DNA of 64,000 nt from CAWCDJ01 sp963836015 (lineage in GTDB: Bacteria; Acidobacteriota; Terriglobia; Bryobacterales; Bryobacteraceae). The translations under genes and the position numbers were made by a program. This document shows positions 39,849 to 48,533 of the stretch, in pieces. The stretch covers positions 248,001-312,000 of the forward strand of contig CAWIIF010000008.1 of NCBI GenBank assembly GCA_963836015.1, in the 5' to 3' direction. Under the pieces are notes generated by a model. The model did no database searches and had not been told where the DNA came from. It saw nothing but the letters and a program-made list of their open reading frames with translations. The stretch's first letter is position 1. Each line of letters starts with the position of its first letter.

Positions 39849-41162
39849 ATGCTCGCCGCTGCACTCCTGGTCTTGAATCACGTCGCCGTGATCGATGTGA
39901 TGCGCAGCGCCGTCGAGCGGGACCGCGCCGTTGAGATCGAAGGCGGGCGCATCCGCGTGGTGGCGCCGGCCGCGTCGTTTCACCCGCCGCGTGGTGCCGC
40001 GGTGGTCGATCTGCCCGGCCGCTTTGTCACGCCGGGGTTCATCGACATGCACGTCCACGCGCTGTTTCCGCCGCTCGATGAGGAGGGCCGGCCCCTGCCG
40101 GTATTCGACCGCGATACCTCGCTCGAGTTGCTGCGCGCGCTGCTCGATCACGGCATCACGACGATTCGCGATACCGGAGACGCCACCGAGCCCATCGTGA
40201 CCGTTCGCGGCATGATCGCGCGCGGCAAAATCGACGGCCCCGAGATTCTGACCGCCGGACGAATCCTCAACACCGGCACGTTCCGGCACGCCATTTATGC
40301 GCCCGTCAACAGCGAAGCGGAGGTGCGTGCGGAGGTTGCCTGGCAGGCCGAAGCCGGCGTGGACTTCATCAAGGTCTATCAGGATATGCCGCCCGGCCTC
40401 GTGAGGGCCGCCATCGACGAGGCCCACCGTCGCGGCCTGCGCGTGATCGGCCACGTGCAGGCCACCACCTGGACCGAGGCGGCGCGCATGGGCATCGACT
40501 TCATCTGTCATGCCGCCCCCTGGTCCGCCGCGTACCTGCCGCCGGAGGCCCGCCAGGATTACCATCCAGACATGTTCGGCCGCGTCTATTGGCTGGAGCA
40601 CCTGGACCTGGATGCGCCCTCGATCCGCGAGATGATCGCCGCGCTGGCCGAACATCACGTCTCCGTGGACCCGACCCTGATGGCCTTCCGCACGAAGTTC
40701 TGGGGCGACGATCCACGGTACACGGAGAATCCCGATCGCCCGGTTGCGCCGCCCAAATTGTGGGCCGGGTTTGCCCGGCGCAGCAACACCGCCGACTGGA
40801 CGCCCGAGCAGTACGCGGCTGCGCGGAAGCAATGGCCGAAGCTGCTGGCCCTGGTGAAACGGATGTTCGATGGCGGCGTCCTGCTGACCGCCGGAACGGA
40901 TACCCCTTTCCCCTGGATCATCCCCGGCGTTGCCTTTCATGAAGAGCTACGGCTGCTGGTGAGCGCCGGCATACCCACGCCGGACGTGCTCCGCGCCGCG
41001 ACCATCAACGCCGCCCGCGCGCTCCGCAAGGATGCAGAGATCGGAACGGTCGAAGCCGGAAAGCGCGCCGACCTGGTCGTTCTCGCTGCGAATCCGCTGG
41101 AGGATATCGCCAACGCGGCGCGCATCGAGATGGTGTTGCAGGCCGGCCGCGTCCGTAAGTGA
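39849..41162 (+). CDS. Amidohydrolase-superfamily metal-dependent hydrolase
   Basis: A 437-residue protein of the amidohydrolase superfamily (imidazolonepropionase/prolidase-like branch). Motifs follow the usual order: GFIDMHVHALFPP (H-x-H), VDFIKVYQDM (bridging Lys candidate), LRVIGHVQA (His), FICHAAPW (His) and LLTAGTDTPFPW (Asp). The C-terminal EIGTVEAGKRADLVVLAANP is the family hallmark where the small beta-sandwich is rebuilt. The substrate is not evident. It starts 2 bases after the beta-lactamase stop, so the two are likely cotranscribed. Confidence 0.88.
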   Translation: MLAAALLVLNHVAVIDVMRSAVERDRAVEIEGGRIRVVAPAASFHPPRGAAVVDLPGRFVTPGFIDMHVHALFPPLDEEGRPLPVFDRDTSLELLRALLDHGITTIRDTGDATEPIVTVRGMIARGKIDGPEILTAGRILNTGTFRHAIYAPVNSEAEVRAEVAWQAEAGVDFIKVYQDMPPGLVRAAIDEAHRRGLRVIGHVQATTWTEAARMGIDFICHAAPWSAAYLPPEARQDYHPDMFGRVYWLEHLDLDAPSIREMIAALAEHHVSVDPTLMAFRTKFWGDDPRYTENPDRPVAPPKLWAGFARRSNTADWTPEQYAAARKQWPKLLALVKRMFDGGVLLTAGTDTPFPWIIPGVAFHEELRLLVSAGIPTPDVLRAATINAARALRKDAEIGTVEAGKRADLVVLAANPLEDIANAARIEMVLQAGRVRK

Positions 41163-41214
41163 ACGAGCGTTTCCCGCGGCCGCTGTCTTTGCTCTGGCAC
41201 AATAGAACGGAGGG

Positions 41215-42627
41215 ATGCCCAATACCAAGATCGTTGCAACACTCGGTCCATCGACCGACGCTCCAGGAGTACTCGATCAGCTTTTGAACGCCGGCGTGGA
41301 CGTTTTCCGGCTGAATGCTTCGCACGGCTCAAGGGAAGAACACGAACTCAGAATCACCGCCGTCCGCTGCGCCGCGCGCGCAGCAGGGGTTCACGCCGGG
41401 ATTCTCCTCGACCTGCAAGGCCCCAAGATCCGGCTCGGCCGCTTTCAGGGCGGATGCTGCACCCTGCGGACCGGCGCCACCTTCACGATTACCACCGAAC
41501 CGATTGTCGGCGACTGCGAAACCGCGTCCACCGGCTATGTCCGCTTCGCGCAGGACGTGCAGCCCGGCGACCGCATTCTGCTCGCCGACGGAGTAGCCGA
41601 GTTACGGGCCATCGCCACCGACGGCGTCTCGGTGCGGACGGAGGTCGTTTGCGGCGGCGTGATCGGCGATCACAAGGGCATCAACCTGCCCGGGGTCAAC
41701 ATCAGCATTCCTTCACTCACCGAGAAGGACCTGGCCGATCTTCACTTCGGCCTCAACGCGGGCGTCGATTTCGTGGCGCTCTCGTTCGTGCGCCGCGCCG
41801 AGGATGTCCTGCAGCTCCGCGACAGGCTGGGCGGCCGCCCGGTGGCGATCGTCGCCAAAATCGAGAAGCCCGAGGGAGCCGACAATATCGAAGCGATCCT
41901 CGATGTCACCGACGGCGTGATGGTGGCGCGCGGCGATCTCGGGGTGGAGACCGCTCTCGAAAAGGTGCCGCGCATACAGAAGCGCATCATCCGGCGCGCG
42001 CGCCGCAAGGCCCGCTTCGTCATCACTGCGACGCAGATGCTCGAATCCATGATCGAGCACCCCACTCCCACGCGCGCCGAAGTGAGCGACGTCGCCAACG
42101 CGATCTACGACGGCAGCGACGCGGTCATGCTCTCCGCCGAAACTTCGACCGGCAAGTATCCCGTCGAAGCCGTGCGCTTCATGGCGCGCATCGCCGCCGA
42201 ATCCGAGGCTTCGCTGCGCAGCAAAGGCTACCAGGATCCGCCGCACTCCCCGCAGCCGGCCAATCCCGAGATCCTGGCCGATGCCGCTTACCATGCGGCC
42301 CGCGACGCCAAAGCCTCGGCCATCGTGGTCTTCACGTCCACCGGTTCGAGCGCCCGCCTGGTCTCGCGCTACCGCCCGCCGGTCGGCGTCTTCGCGATCA
42401 CGCCGCACGATACCACCGCGCGGCAGCTGGCGATCAACTACGGGGTCACTCCGATTCTGGCGCCCGACGTCTCCAATACCGACGAGATGCTGGCCCAGAT
42501 GGATCGCGTGATGGTGAGCGACGGCCACCTGCAGCGCGGCGAACTGGTGGTCTTTCTCGCCGGCCAGCCGGTGGGGCGTCCGGGAACCACCAACCTTATG
42601 AAACTGCACCGCGTCGGCATCGGCTGA
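41215..42627 (+). CDS. pyk: Pyruvate kinase
   Basis: A 470-residue glycolytic enzyme making pyruvate and ATP from PEP and ADP. Signature segments are KIVATLGPSTDAPGVLDQLL, VFRLNASHGSREEH, IAVIAKIE-type strand IVAKIEKPEGADNIEAIL, the metal/PEP site DGVMVARGDLGVETALEKVP, and ITATQMLESMIEHPTPTRAE with DAVMLSAETSTGKYP. The C-terminal allosteric domain is present (SAIVVFTSTGSSARLVSRYR). GGAGGG lies directly before the ATG. It is followed by a ROK sugar kinase, so the pair covers the entry and exit of glycolysis. Confidence 0.96.
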   Translation: MPNTKIVATLGPSTDAPGVLDQLLNAGVDVFRLNASHGSREEHELRITAVRCAARAAGVHAGILLDLQGPKIRLGRFQGGCCTLRTGATFTITTEPIVGDCETASTGYVRFAQDVQPGDRILLADGVAELRAIATDGVSVRTEVVCGGVIGDHKGINLPGVNISIPSLTEKDLADLHFGLNAGVDFVALSFVRRAEDVLQLRDRLGGRPVAIVAKIEKPEGADNIEAILDVTDGVMVARGDLGVETALEKVPRIQKRIIRRARRKARFVITATQMLESMIEHPTPTRAEVSDVANAIYDGSDAVMLSAETSTGKYPVEAVRFMARIAAESEASLRSKGYQDPPHSPQPANPEILADAAYHAARDAKASAIVVFTSTGSSARLVSRYRPPVGVFAITPHDTTARQLAINYGVTPILAPDVSNTDEMLAQMDRVMVSDGHLQRGELVVFLAGQPVGRPGTTNLMKLHRVGIG

Positions 42628-42664
42628 AGACTTTGGGCGTGGTTCGGGGTACATTGGAGGGGCC

Positions 42665-43609
42665 ATGGTGGTATTGGGCATTGATATCGGAGGGAATCAC
42701 ATCCGGGCCGGCATGGTGGATGCGAACGGCGCGATACTGGCCTCCCGCACGATCGACACGCCTTCCGACTTCGATACGTTCCTGCCTTCCCTGCGCCAGG
42801 TGATCCGCTGGCTGATCGAGGCGACCGCGCCGCCGGCCGGCGCCGGCGTCGGGTGCAAAGGCATCATCAACCCCGACAGCACGCTGGTCGAAACGCTTCC
42901 CGGCGCGCTCCATTTTCTGGAAGGGCTGCGGCTCAGCGACATTGTGGGCCTGCCGCTCGAAGTCCCCGTGTTCGCCGATAACGACGCGCGCGTGGCGCTG
43001 GCCGGCGAAATGGTCTGGGGCGCGGCGCGCGGCCACGATCACGCACTGATGCTGACGCTCGGCATGGGAGTAGGCGGCGCGGTGCTTAGCGGCGGCCGCC
43101 TCCTACGCGGACATTCAGGAGTGGCCGGCCACCTGGGCCACATCACTATCGACCCGGAAGGCAGCGTGTGCACCTGCGGCAATCGCGGGTGCCTCGAAAC
43201 CGTTTTCTCCGCCCGCGCCATCGAAGGCGAGGCCTGGTCCGCGGTGCATCGCGGATGTTCCTCGGTCCTCACCACTCTGTTCCGCGAGCAGCCGCACCTG
43301 CTCTCGTGCCGCACGATTTTTCAGGCGGCGCGCGAGGGAGATGGCCTCGCACAGGCGATCGTCTCCCAGGCCATCCGGCGCCTGGCCGCCGCCCTGGCCG
43401 GGCTGCTGCACGTCTTCGACCCGGAAATCGTGATCATCGGCGGGCAGATGGCCGACGCGGGCGCCGACCTCCTCATTCCGCTCCAGGAGGAGGTCTGGCA
43501 GCGCTCGCGCGGCTTGCTCGGCCGCGAGGTTCCGCTGGTGGAGCAGCAGGTGGCCGACCGCTCCGGTGTTGTCGGCGCGGCCGGCCTGGTCATCGCGCCC
43601 CGCGATTGA
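42665..43609 (+). CDS. ROK-family sugar kinase (glucokinase-like)
   Basis: A 314-residue kinase. The N-terminal phosphate loop reads VLGIDIGGNHIRAGMVDANG, the catalytic Asp lies in VPVFADNDARVALAGE, and the ROK zinc motif is complete (CTCGNRGCLETVFSARAIE, preceded by GHLGHITID). ROK proteins of this size without an N-terminal helix-turn-helix are usually glucokinases or N-acetylhexosamine kinases; substrate is not resolved. TTGGAGGGGCC precedes the start. It lies 37 bases after pyk in the same direction and may be cotranscribed. Confidence 0.9.
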   Translation: MVVLGIDIGGNHIRAGMVDANGAILASRTIDTPSDFDTFLPSLRQVIRWLIEATAPPAGAGVGCKGIINPDSTLVETLPGALHFLEGLRLSDIVGLPLEVPVFADNDARVALAGEMVWGAARGHDHALMLTLGMGVGGAVLSGGRLLRGHSGVAGHLGHITIDPEGSVCTCGNRGCLETVFSARAIEGEAWSAVHRGCSSVLTTLFREQPHLLSCRTIFQAAREGDGLAQAIVSQAIRRLAAALAGLLHVFDPEIVIIGGQMADAGADLLIPLQEEVWQRSRGLLGREVPLVEQQVADRSGVVGAAGLVIAPRD

Positions 43610-43963
43610 CTAGCGAGCTTGCACTCGGTATGTCTGGCCGCTGATCTCGAGGCTCTCGATCTCATAGCCGCCCGCTGCCGGCCGCAGTTGCACGGACGAG
43701 TGATCCGTAAACGGCTTGGTGGGGTCGGTGGTTCGCTCCATCAGCAAACTGGCGCTTGGCCCCGCGTCCGAGCGGATGAGGATGATCGAGGACGATCCGT
43801 CGTTGTTCGAATCCGAAATGAGAAAATCGCCGGCCGGAAGCGTACTGCTGCCGACCACCACCGTGTAAGGCACCGTCACCCGGATAGTCTTGGATGATTG
43901 CGCGGCAATACCGGCCACCGAGGCAAGGCACACCGCGAGCGCGATCAGCAAATTCTTCTTCAT
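43610..43963 (-). CDS. Small secreted protein, function unknown
   Basis: A 117-residue protein with signal peptide MKKNLLIALAVCLASVAGIA and a compact beta-rich mature part (IRVTVPYTVVVGSSTLPAGD, SIILIRSDAG, YEIESLEISGQTYRVQAR). Secreted proteins of this pattern, with a V-P-[YF] strand followed by L-P-A-G-x-[FY], are frequent in Acidobacteria and uncharacterised. A strong AAAGGAG ribosome-binding site is 9 bases before the ATG. Its stop codon abuts the stop of the convergent ROK gene directly. The gap 43964-44089 holds no gene; only a weak hairpin (ATCAG/CTGAT, 44029-44043) is visible. Confidence 0.72.
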   Translation of the reverse strand: MKKNLLIALAVCLASVAGIAAQSSKTIRVTVPYTVVVGSSTLPAGDFLISDSNNDGSSSIILIRSDAGPSASLLMERTTDPTKPFTDHSSVQLRPAAGGYEIESLEISGQTYRVQAR

Positions 43964-44089
43964 GATGTTTATCTCCTTTGATTAGCGCGGTGATGATCTC
44001 GAATCGTCGGCTTGGATCGAATCAGCTCATCAGCGTCTCTGATAGAGGAACGCTTCCCGGAGTGCCATTGTTACCCGCCGGCCGCGATC

Positions 44090-44935
44090 TTAACGAACCT
44101 TTACAGACCCGGCATACAGCGCGTCCCGAATTCGCAGATACCATTCCGCGCCCAGCAGCCGCGGCACGAACCGCACGTTGGCGTCGAACAACGCAAGCGC
44201 GCGCCGCATCAGGTCCGCGGGTCCCAGGGACGGGGCCAGCGCCATGTCCTGCGCGGCGTTCCTTCGGATCACGTCTCGCACCGTGCGCAGGTCGCGCGGC
44301 GGCGCGGGCTTCGCACCGGCAAAATACTCGCCCATGGCTTCGAGAACCGTGGCGTCCGCCGGGGCGTCTACCGGCGCGGTGGGAGCGTCCGCGGCGGCGG
44401 GCAGCTCCGGTACTCGCGGCGGTGTCACGCGCACCTCCATCGGCCGGACCGTCCACGTTCCCATCTTGACCTGCACCTCTACGCGGAACCGCGCCACCGC
44501 GGCGCCGGGCGGCACCCACAGGTCCAGCAGGTAGAGGCGCGTGGTCTGTCCTTCGACGCGGTCATCCGGGTCGGGCACGACACCGAAATCCGGCAGCCGG
44601 TGCAATTCCGTCAGCGTGTCGGGAGCGAAGCCGTCGCGGGTCTTCACGAAATGCTCTTTGTAGAGCGCGACCTTGCAGGCATTGAGCGGGTTCGGCACGA
44701 CGTACAGCAGATAGTCGTCACCCGCCGGCAGCGTGATGGCAATGTGGAACGACACGAACCCGTTGCGCGGCACGGCCGGCGAGAGGATCTCACGCGGCGC
44801 GATGGCCCGGTCCGCCGCCACCGTTCGCCCGAACGGATCGACGCGGTGGAAAAGGGAATAGATCTCCACCGTTTGCGCGCGGCCCGCAAGCGCACACAGA
44901 GCCGCGACCGTCAGGGAGCGGGCAAGATCATTCAT
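44090..44935 (-). CDS. Secreted hypothetical protein whose signal peptide is repeat-derived
   Basis: A 281-residue exported protein. The signal peptide MNDLARSLTVAALCALAGRA (cleavage near GRA-Q) is largely encoded by the palindromic repeat at 44896-44923. The mature part contains predicted beta strands (GFVSFHIAITLPAGDDYLLY, TTRLYLLDLWVPPGAAVARF), a Pro/Ala-rich linker and a helical C-terminus (FVPRLLGAEWYLRIRDALYA). I do not recognise a family. It overlaps the upstream permease gene by 8 bases, suggesting cotranscription and possibly a joint function. Confidence 0.65.
   Translation of the reverse strand: MNDLARSLTVAALCALAGRAQTVEIYSLFHRVDPFGRTVAADRAIAPREILSPAVPRNGFVSFHIAITLPAGDDYLLYVVPNPLNACKVALYKEHFVKTRDGFAPDTLTELHRLPDFGVVPDPDDRVEGQTTRLYLLDLWVPPGAAVARFRVEVQVKMGTWTVRPMEVRVTPPRVPELPAAADAPTAPVDAPADATVLEAMGEYFAGAKPAPPRDLRTVRDVIRRNAAQDMALAPSLGPADLMRRALALFDANVRFVPRLLGAEWYLRIRDALYAGSVKVR
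44896..44923. repeat. Second-family repeat arm inside a coding sequence
   Basis: ACAGAGCCGCGACCGTCAGG followed by GAGCGGGC equals the right arm at 22137-22163 with one base difference (TTAG/TCAG), plus a shared following C. The adjacent TGCGCGC stretch is also shared with the 22104-22163 copy. Read on the minus strand it encodes ARSLTVAAL, the core of a signal peptide. Confidence 0.8.
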
Positions 44936-46130
44936 ACCGCAGCGCTTCGGTGGGATTCAGCCGTGCCGCCCGGCGCGCCGGAAGAATGCCGAACACCAGG
45001 CCCACCAGGCACGAGACCCCGAAGGCCACAACGATGGCGACGGGCGAGATCGGAATCCGGATGTCGGTGAAGAGCGCCACGCTCAGCGGAATCGCCACGC
45101 CTACCGCGATACCCACCAGCCCCCCGGTGAGGCTCACCATCATGGCCTCGGTGAGGAACTGCAGCAGAATCTCCCGCGCCGATGCCCCCACAGCCAGCCG
45201 CACTCCGATCTCGCGCGTCCGCTCCGTCACGGTCACCAGCATGATGTTCATGATCCCGATCCCGGAGATCACCAGCGTGATGGCCGAGACCAGCACCAGC
45301 ACCAACGAGAGAATCAGCGAGATATTCTTGGCGGCGTTGAGGATGGCGGTGAGCGTGTCCACGCGGTACGTTGCGCCGGGACGGTGCCGCGCGCCGAGGA
45401 TCTCCTGCACCCGCTGCGCCACCCGGTCCACCTCGGCCGGTGAGCGCACCTGCACGTAGAGCGGGTCGATCCTTTCCACCGGGGTGAAGTAGCGAAGCAC
45501 CGTGATCGGCACCAGCACCGTGTCGCGCTCCACCTCCGACTGTCCGAACGTCTCCACCTTCTCGTGAAAAGTGCCGATAACGGTGAACTGCAGTCCGAAC
45601 AGACGGATCACCTGGTTCAGCGCGGCAGCCGTGCTGCCGTACTTCCGTTTCGCCAGTTGATCGGTAAGCAGCGCCACCTTGGCGCGCTGGCCGATATCGT
45701 TGACATCGAGGAACCGTCCCGAGCTGATCACGATGTTCCGCACCGGCTGATACTCCTGGTCGGTGCCGATCACCTTGACGTCGCGCTCCCGGCCGTCGAT
45801 CACCACGCGGTCGAAGTTCGACATCACACCGGTGGCCGCGATGATATCGGAATTCAGCTCGCGGCGGATCGCCTCGACGTCGGCCATTTTGATGTAGTCG
45901 GCGTCCGCAGCGGCATTCGCCGGTCCCGCCGATACGTAGTACGCGAAGATGATGTTGGAGCCGATCCCCTGCACCTGCTCCAGGATGTAGTCGCGGCTGG
46001 TGAGCGAGATGGTTACCACCAGGATTACCGAAGCGGTCCCGATCACCATCCCCAGGCCCGTGAGCAGCGAGCGTACCGGGTTCGCGCGAAGCGCCTGCAG
46101 GCTGAATTTGAGGGCTTCGCCGAGGAACAT
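44928..46130 (-). CDS. MacB/FtsX-family ABC transporter permease (single module)
   Basis: A 400-residue permease: one N-terminal helix (ANPVRSLLTGLGMVIGTASV), a MacB-type periplasmic domain (VQGIGSNIIFAYYVSAGPAN onward), and three C-terminal helices (LILSLVLVLVSAITLVISGI, EAMMVSLTGGLVGIAVGVAI, VAFGVSCLVGLVFGILPARR) closing AARLNPTEALRYE. This is the architecture of MacB-like mechanotransmission exporters, but neither an ATPase nor a periplasmic adaptor gene is adjacent. It is followed by the secreted protein gene (8-base overlap) and preceded by a TPR protein gene 8 bases away. Confidence 0.9.
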   Translation of the reverse strand: MFLGEALKFSLQALRANPVRSLLTGLGMVIGTASVILVVTISLTSRDYILEQVQGIGSNIIFAYYVSAGPANAAADADYIKMADVEAIRRELNSDIIAATGVMSNFDRVVIDGRERDVKVIGTDQEYQPVRNIVISSGRFLDVNDIGQRAKVALLTDQLAKRKYGSTAAALNQVIRLFGLQFTVIGTFHEKVETFGQSEVERDTVLVPITVLRYFTPVERIDPLYVQVRSPAEVDRVAQRVQEILGARHRPGATYRVDTLTAILNAAKNISLILSLVLVLVSAITLVISGIGIMNIMLVTVTERTREIGVRLAVGASAREILLQFLTEAMMVSLTGGLVGIAVGVAIPLSVALFTDIRIPISPVAIVVAFGVSCLVGLVFGILPARRAARLNPTEALRYE

Positions 46131-46138
46131 CGCCGGGC

Positions 46139-47002
46139 TTAACTGCCCTGCACCTGTCTGAGGAGTTTGGCGGCTTCCGACCGCGGCGGGTCGTCCGGCG
46201 AGAGCTCCATGCTCATGTAACGGATTAGCAAAGTCTTCGCAAGTTCCAGATTATACTTGTTTTTGATATAAATATCAGCCTTGGCGTAAACCAGCCTCGG
46301 GCTGCTCGGTGCGATCTGTTCGGCGCGTGCCAGGCTCTGCTCGGCTTCCTGGTAACGGCCCTGTCTGGACAGGAACCGCGCCAGCTCGATAAACCGCCCG
46401 ATGCGTTGGGGCGAGAGCTCGGCGGCGCGCCGCAACTGCTCTTCGGCGCTCTGGTACTCCTTGCGCTTCTCCGCCAGCTTGGCCTGGCTCCAGTGTCCCT
46501 CGCCGGCGTCGAGGGCGGCAATCCGCTCAGCCGTGGCTTCGGCTTTGTCCATCCCGCCGCCCAGGAATCCGGGAGCTTCCAGGTAGTACTCGAAGAGATC
46601 GCTCAGCGCTTCCAGATTGTGTGGATTCAGTTGGACGGACTTCTCGAAATATTGACGGGCGCGTGAGGCGAATCCCGGAGCCGTCAGGACGCTGGAAGTT
46701 TCCGCGCGGCGCCCGAAAGCGCGTCCCGCCCAGAGAGCGATTTCCGAGTTGTCCGGATCCGCTTGCGCCGCCTTTTCCAGCGCTTCCGTGGACTTCTTGA
46801 AGTCGCCCAGGAGGAACAGATTGCGGCCGATTAGTTCATAAACCGGACCGTCTTTATCGGGAATTGCCTGGAGAACTTTCAGAGACTGCTCGAACTCCGT
46901 GGCATTAAACAACTTCTTTGCACGGTCGTAATCCGGCCCAGCTGCCACCAAAACAGCCGTCAGCCCTAACCCTAATGCGATCGATCTCACAGCGAACCTC
47001 AT
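46139..47002 (-). CDS. Exported TPR-repeat protein
   Basis: A 287-residue protein starting MRFAVRSIALGLGLTAVLVA, a signal peptide; ATG 47002 is preferred over an in-frame start at 47038. Four to six tetratricopeptide repeats follow, for example AKKLFNATEFEQSLKVLQAI, FKKSTEALEKAAQADPDNSE, SAEEQLRRAAELSPQRIGRF and YQEAEQSLARAEQIAPSSPR. TPR arrays mediate protein contacts, here in the periplasm. It heads the run TPR protein - MacB-like permease - secreted protein (47002 to 44090), possibly one export or envelope unit. Confidence 0.82.
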   Translation of the reverse strand: MRFAVRSIALGLGLTAVLVAAGPDYDRAKKLFNATEFEQSLKVLQAIPDKDGPVYELIGRNLFLLGDFKKSTEALEKAAQADPDNSEIALWAGRAFGRRAETSSVLTAPGFASRARQYFEKSVQLNPHNLEALSDLFEYYLEAPGFLGGGMDKAEATAERIAALDAGEGHWSQAKLAEKRKEYQSAEEQLRRAAELSPQRIGRFIELARFLSRQGRYQEAEQSLARAEQIAPSSPRLVYAKADIYIKNKYNLELAKTLLIRYMSMELSPDDPPRSEAAKLLRQVQGS

Positions 47003-47155
47003 CTTTGACCTACCAACATAGATGAACGCACCGGGCATCCAGTTTCAGATTCGCCCGGATAACGGCTCCCGTAGGTCAAAAGGTTCGGTATTGGACGGAG
47101 CAGCAGGCTGGCCAGGTATCCGGCACGCATCTAACCCATACCTGCCACCAGCAAC

Positions 47156-48124
47156 TCAGTGTGTCGCCTGGGCCGGAGAATTCGTACCCCGAAGCAAGTC
47201 GTGCATCAGCTCGTCGTAGTACGGCTTGTCCTTCAGGCTGGCTCGCGAACCTGGGAAGTAGGCCAGCGAGAGCTGGACTTCGTCGGGCGTCAGTGCGGTG
47301 ATGGCCACGGCGCAGCGCTCACCGAGCGTAAGCCGCGTGTTGTCGATCATCGGAAAGTCGAAAAGCCCCACCCAGAACCGCGTGTCGATCTCGCGGTTCA
47401 GCACCATCGGCAGGTCGAAGCGCTGGCAATCGGAGGTGCTCAGCGGCTTGGATACATACATCCGGAATTGAACTTCCCGCGAAGACGGATCGAAATCGAG
47501 AACCTCCAGCTTGAACTGCCGGTAGTGACGCGCTCCCTGGCCGGAGTCGAGGGAGAGACACAGGCGGTTCACCACTTCCCCCGGCTTGGCGCTCTGGTCG
47601 GCTACTACGTGAGGCCCGAACATGATGAAGGCTCCGGCCTCCTTCACCTTCGCCAGAAGAACGTCGCCCTGCTCCACGGTGCCGCTGTCGGAGAGCGCGG
47701 CCAGTTGCCGCGAATTCACTTCGACGGCGACTCTCTCCAGGCGGCCCAGCATCTCGTCCGACCCCGCCGGCTTGTTTGCCGCGATGGTGCGCCGAACGTC
47801 TTTGAAAAGCGGGCCCACATCCAGGGAGTCGTGAAAGTTGTACGCCAGCAGCTCCAGGTCGAGGATCTGCTGCTTGAACTTCTCCTCCGGCTTGAGGGTG
47901 GAGTCCTTCTGCATGAAGGTGGCCAGAATCGAATTGAACATGTCCTTTCGCAATGCGGTATCCGCCTCTTCACGCCGGCCCATCATATCCGTATAGAGTC
48001 TCAGGTTGTTCTCTCGCGCCTGCCTGGTATTGAGAGACTGGTTAATGCCGAATCCGACGATCAGCGTGACAAGCGGCATCGCCACTACCTTCAGGATTTC
48101 GACCTTGCCGGTCTCCGGCATCAC
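47156..48124 (-). CDS. Membrane-anchored hypothetical protein
   Basis: A 322-residue protein with one N-terminal hydrophobic segment (ILKVVAMPLVTLIVGFGINQ) followed by helical charged sequence (RREEADTALRKDMFNSILAT) and a beta-rich C-terminal half (FKLEVLDFDPSSREVQFRMY, CAVAITALTPDEVQLSLAYF). The topology suggests a signal anchor with the bulk on one side of the inner membrane. I do not recognise the family. The start codon overlaps the stop of the upstream small secreted protein gene by 4 bases. The stretch 47003-47155 upstream of the TPR gene shows no further feature. Confidence 0.62.
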   Translation of the reverse strand: MMPETGKVEILKVVAMPLVTLIVGFGINQSLNTRQARENNLRLYTDMMGRREEADTALRKDMFNSILATFMQKDSTLKPEEKFKQQILDLELLAYNFHDSLDVGPLFKDVRRTIAANKPAGSDEMLGRLERVAVEVNSRQLAALSDSGTVEQGDVLLAKVKEAGAFIMFGPHVVADQSAKPGEVVNRLCLSLDSGQGARHYRQFKLEVLDFDPSSREVQFRMYVSKPLSTSDCQRFDLPMVLNREIDTRFWVGLFDFPMIDNTRLTLGERCAVAITALTPDEVQLSLAYFPGSRASLKDKPYYDELMHDLLRGTNSPAQATH

Positions 48125-48450
48125 TGTCTCCTGAGTTCGTAGCTGCCGTCCGAGTGTTTTACCAGTTGGAAGTCGTACTGCGCCGGATTCGGGTAGGAGA
48201 ACACCGCCGCCGAAGGCCGTCCGGGAAAGCTCGCTACCGTCAGGGTGCAGCGGCCCTGTTGTGGAACGTTGGCACGATACGATCCGTCTGACGACGTGGC
48301 CGCGCGCGTCACGTTGCCGCCGCAGTTGATCTCGATATCGGCCTTAGCGACGGCGGCGCCGCCCGTGGTGAGTGAGCCGTAGATCTGGCCCGCAAACGCC
48401 GTCGCCGGCAGTTGCAGAAGTATGGTTCCGAACCAGTTCACCCGTCGCAT
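48121..48450 (-). CDS. Small secreted protein with carboxypeptidase-regulatory-like domain
   Basis: A 109-residue protein with signal peptide (MRRVNWFGTILLQLPATAFA) and a single Ig-like beta domain: GQIYGSLTTGGAAVAKADIE, TSSDGSYRANVPQQGRCTLT, FQLVKHSDGSYELRRQ. The G-x-[VI]-x-x-x-G-x-x-[LV]-x-x-A-x-[IV] start and DGSY motif are typical of CarboxypepD-reg/CNA-B-like domains that are abundant in Acidobacteria. Two Cys could form a disulfide. It forms a two-gene unit with the membrane-anchored protein gene that follows. Confidence 0.68.
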   Translation of the reverse strand: MRRVNWFGTILLQLPATAFAGQIYGSLTTGGAAVAKADIEINCGGNVTRAATSSDGSYRANVPQQGRCTLTVASFPGRPSAAVFSYPNPAQYDFQLVKHSDGSYELRRQ

Positions 48451-48533
48451 AACCTCACCTCGATGAAGGTCCCGAAGGTTAGTGCTGCGGGAGATGCGGC
48501 TGTTTCAGGAGCGGATTCAGGGATTCGCCCTGA

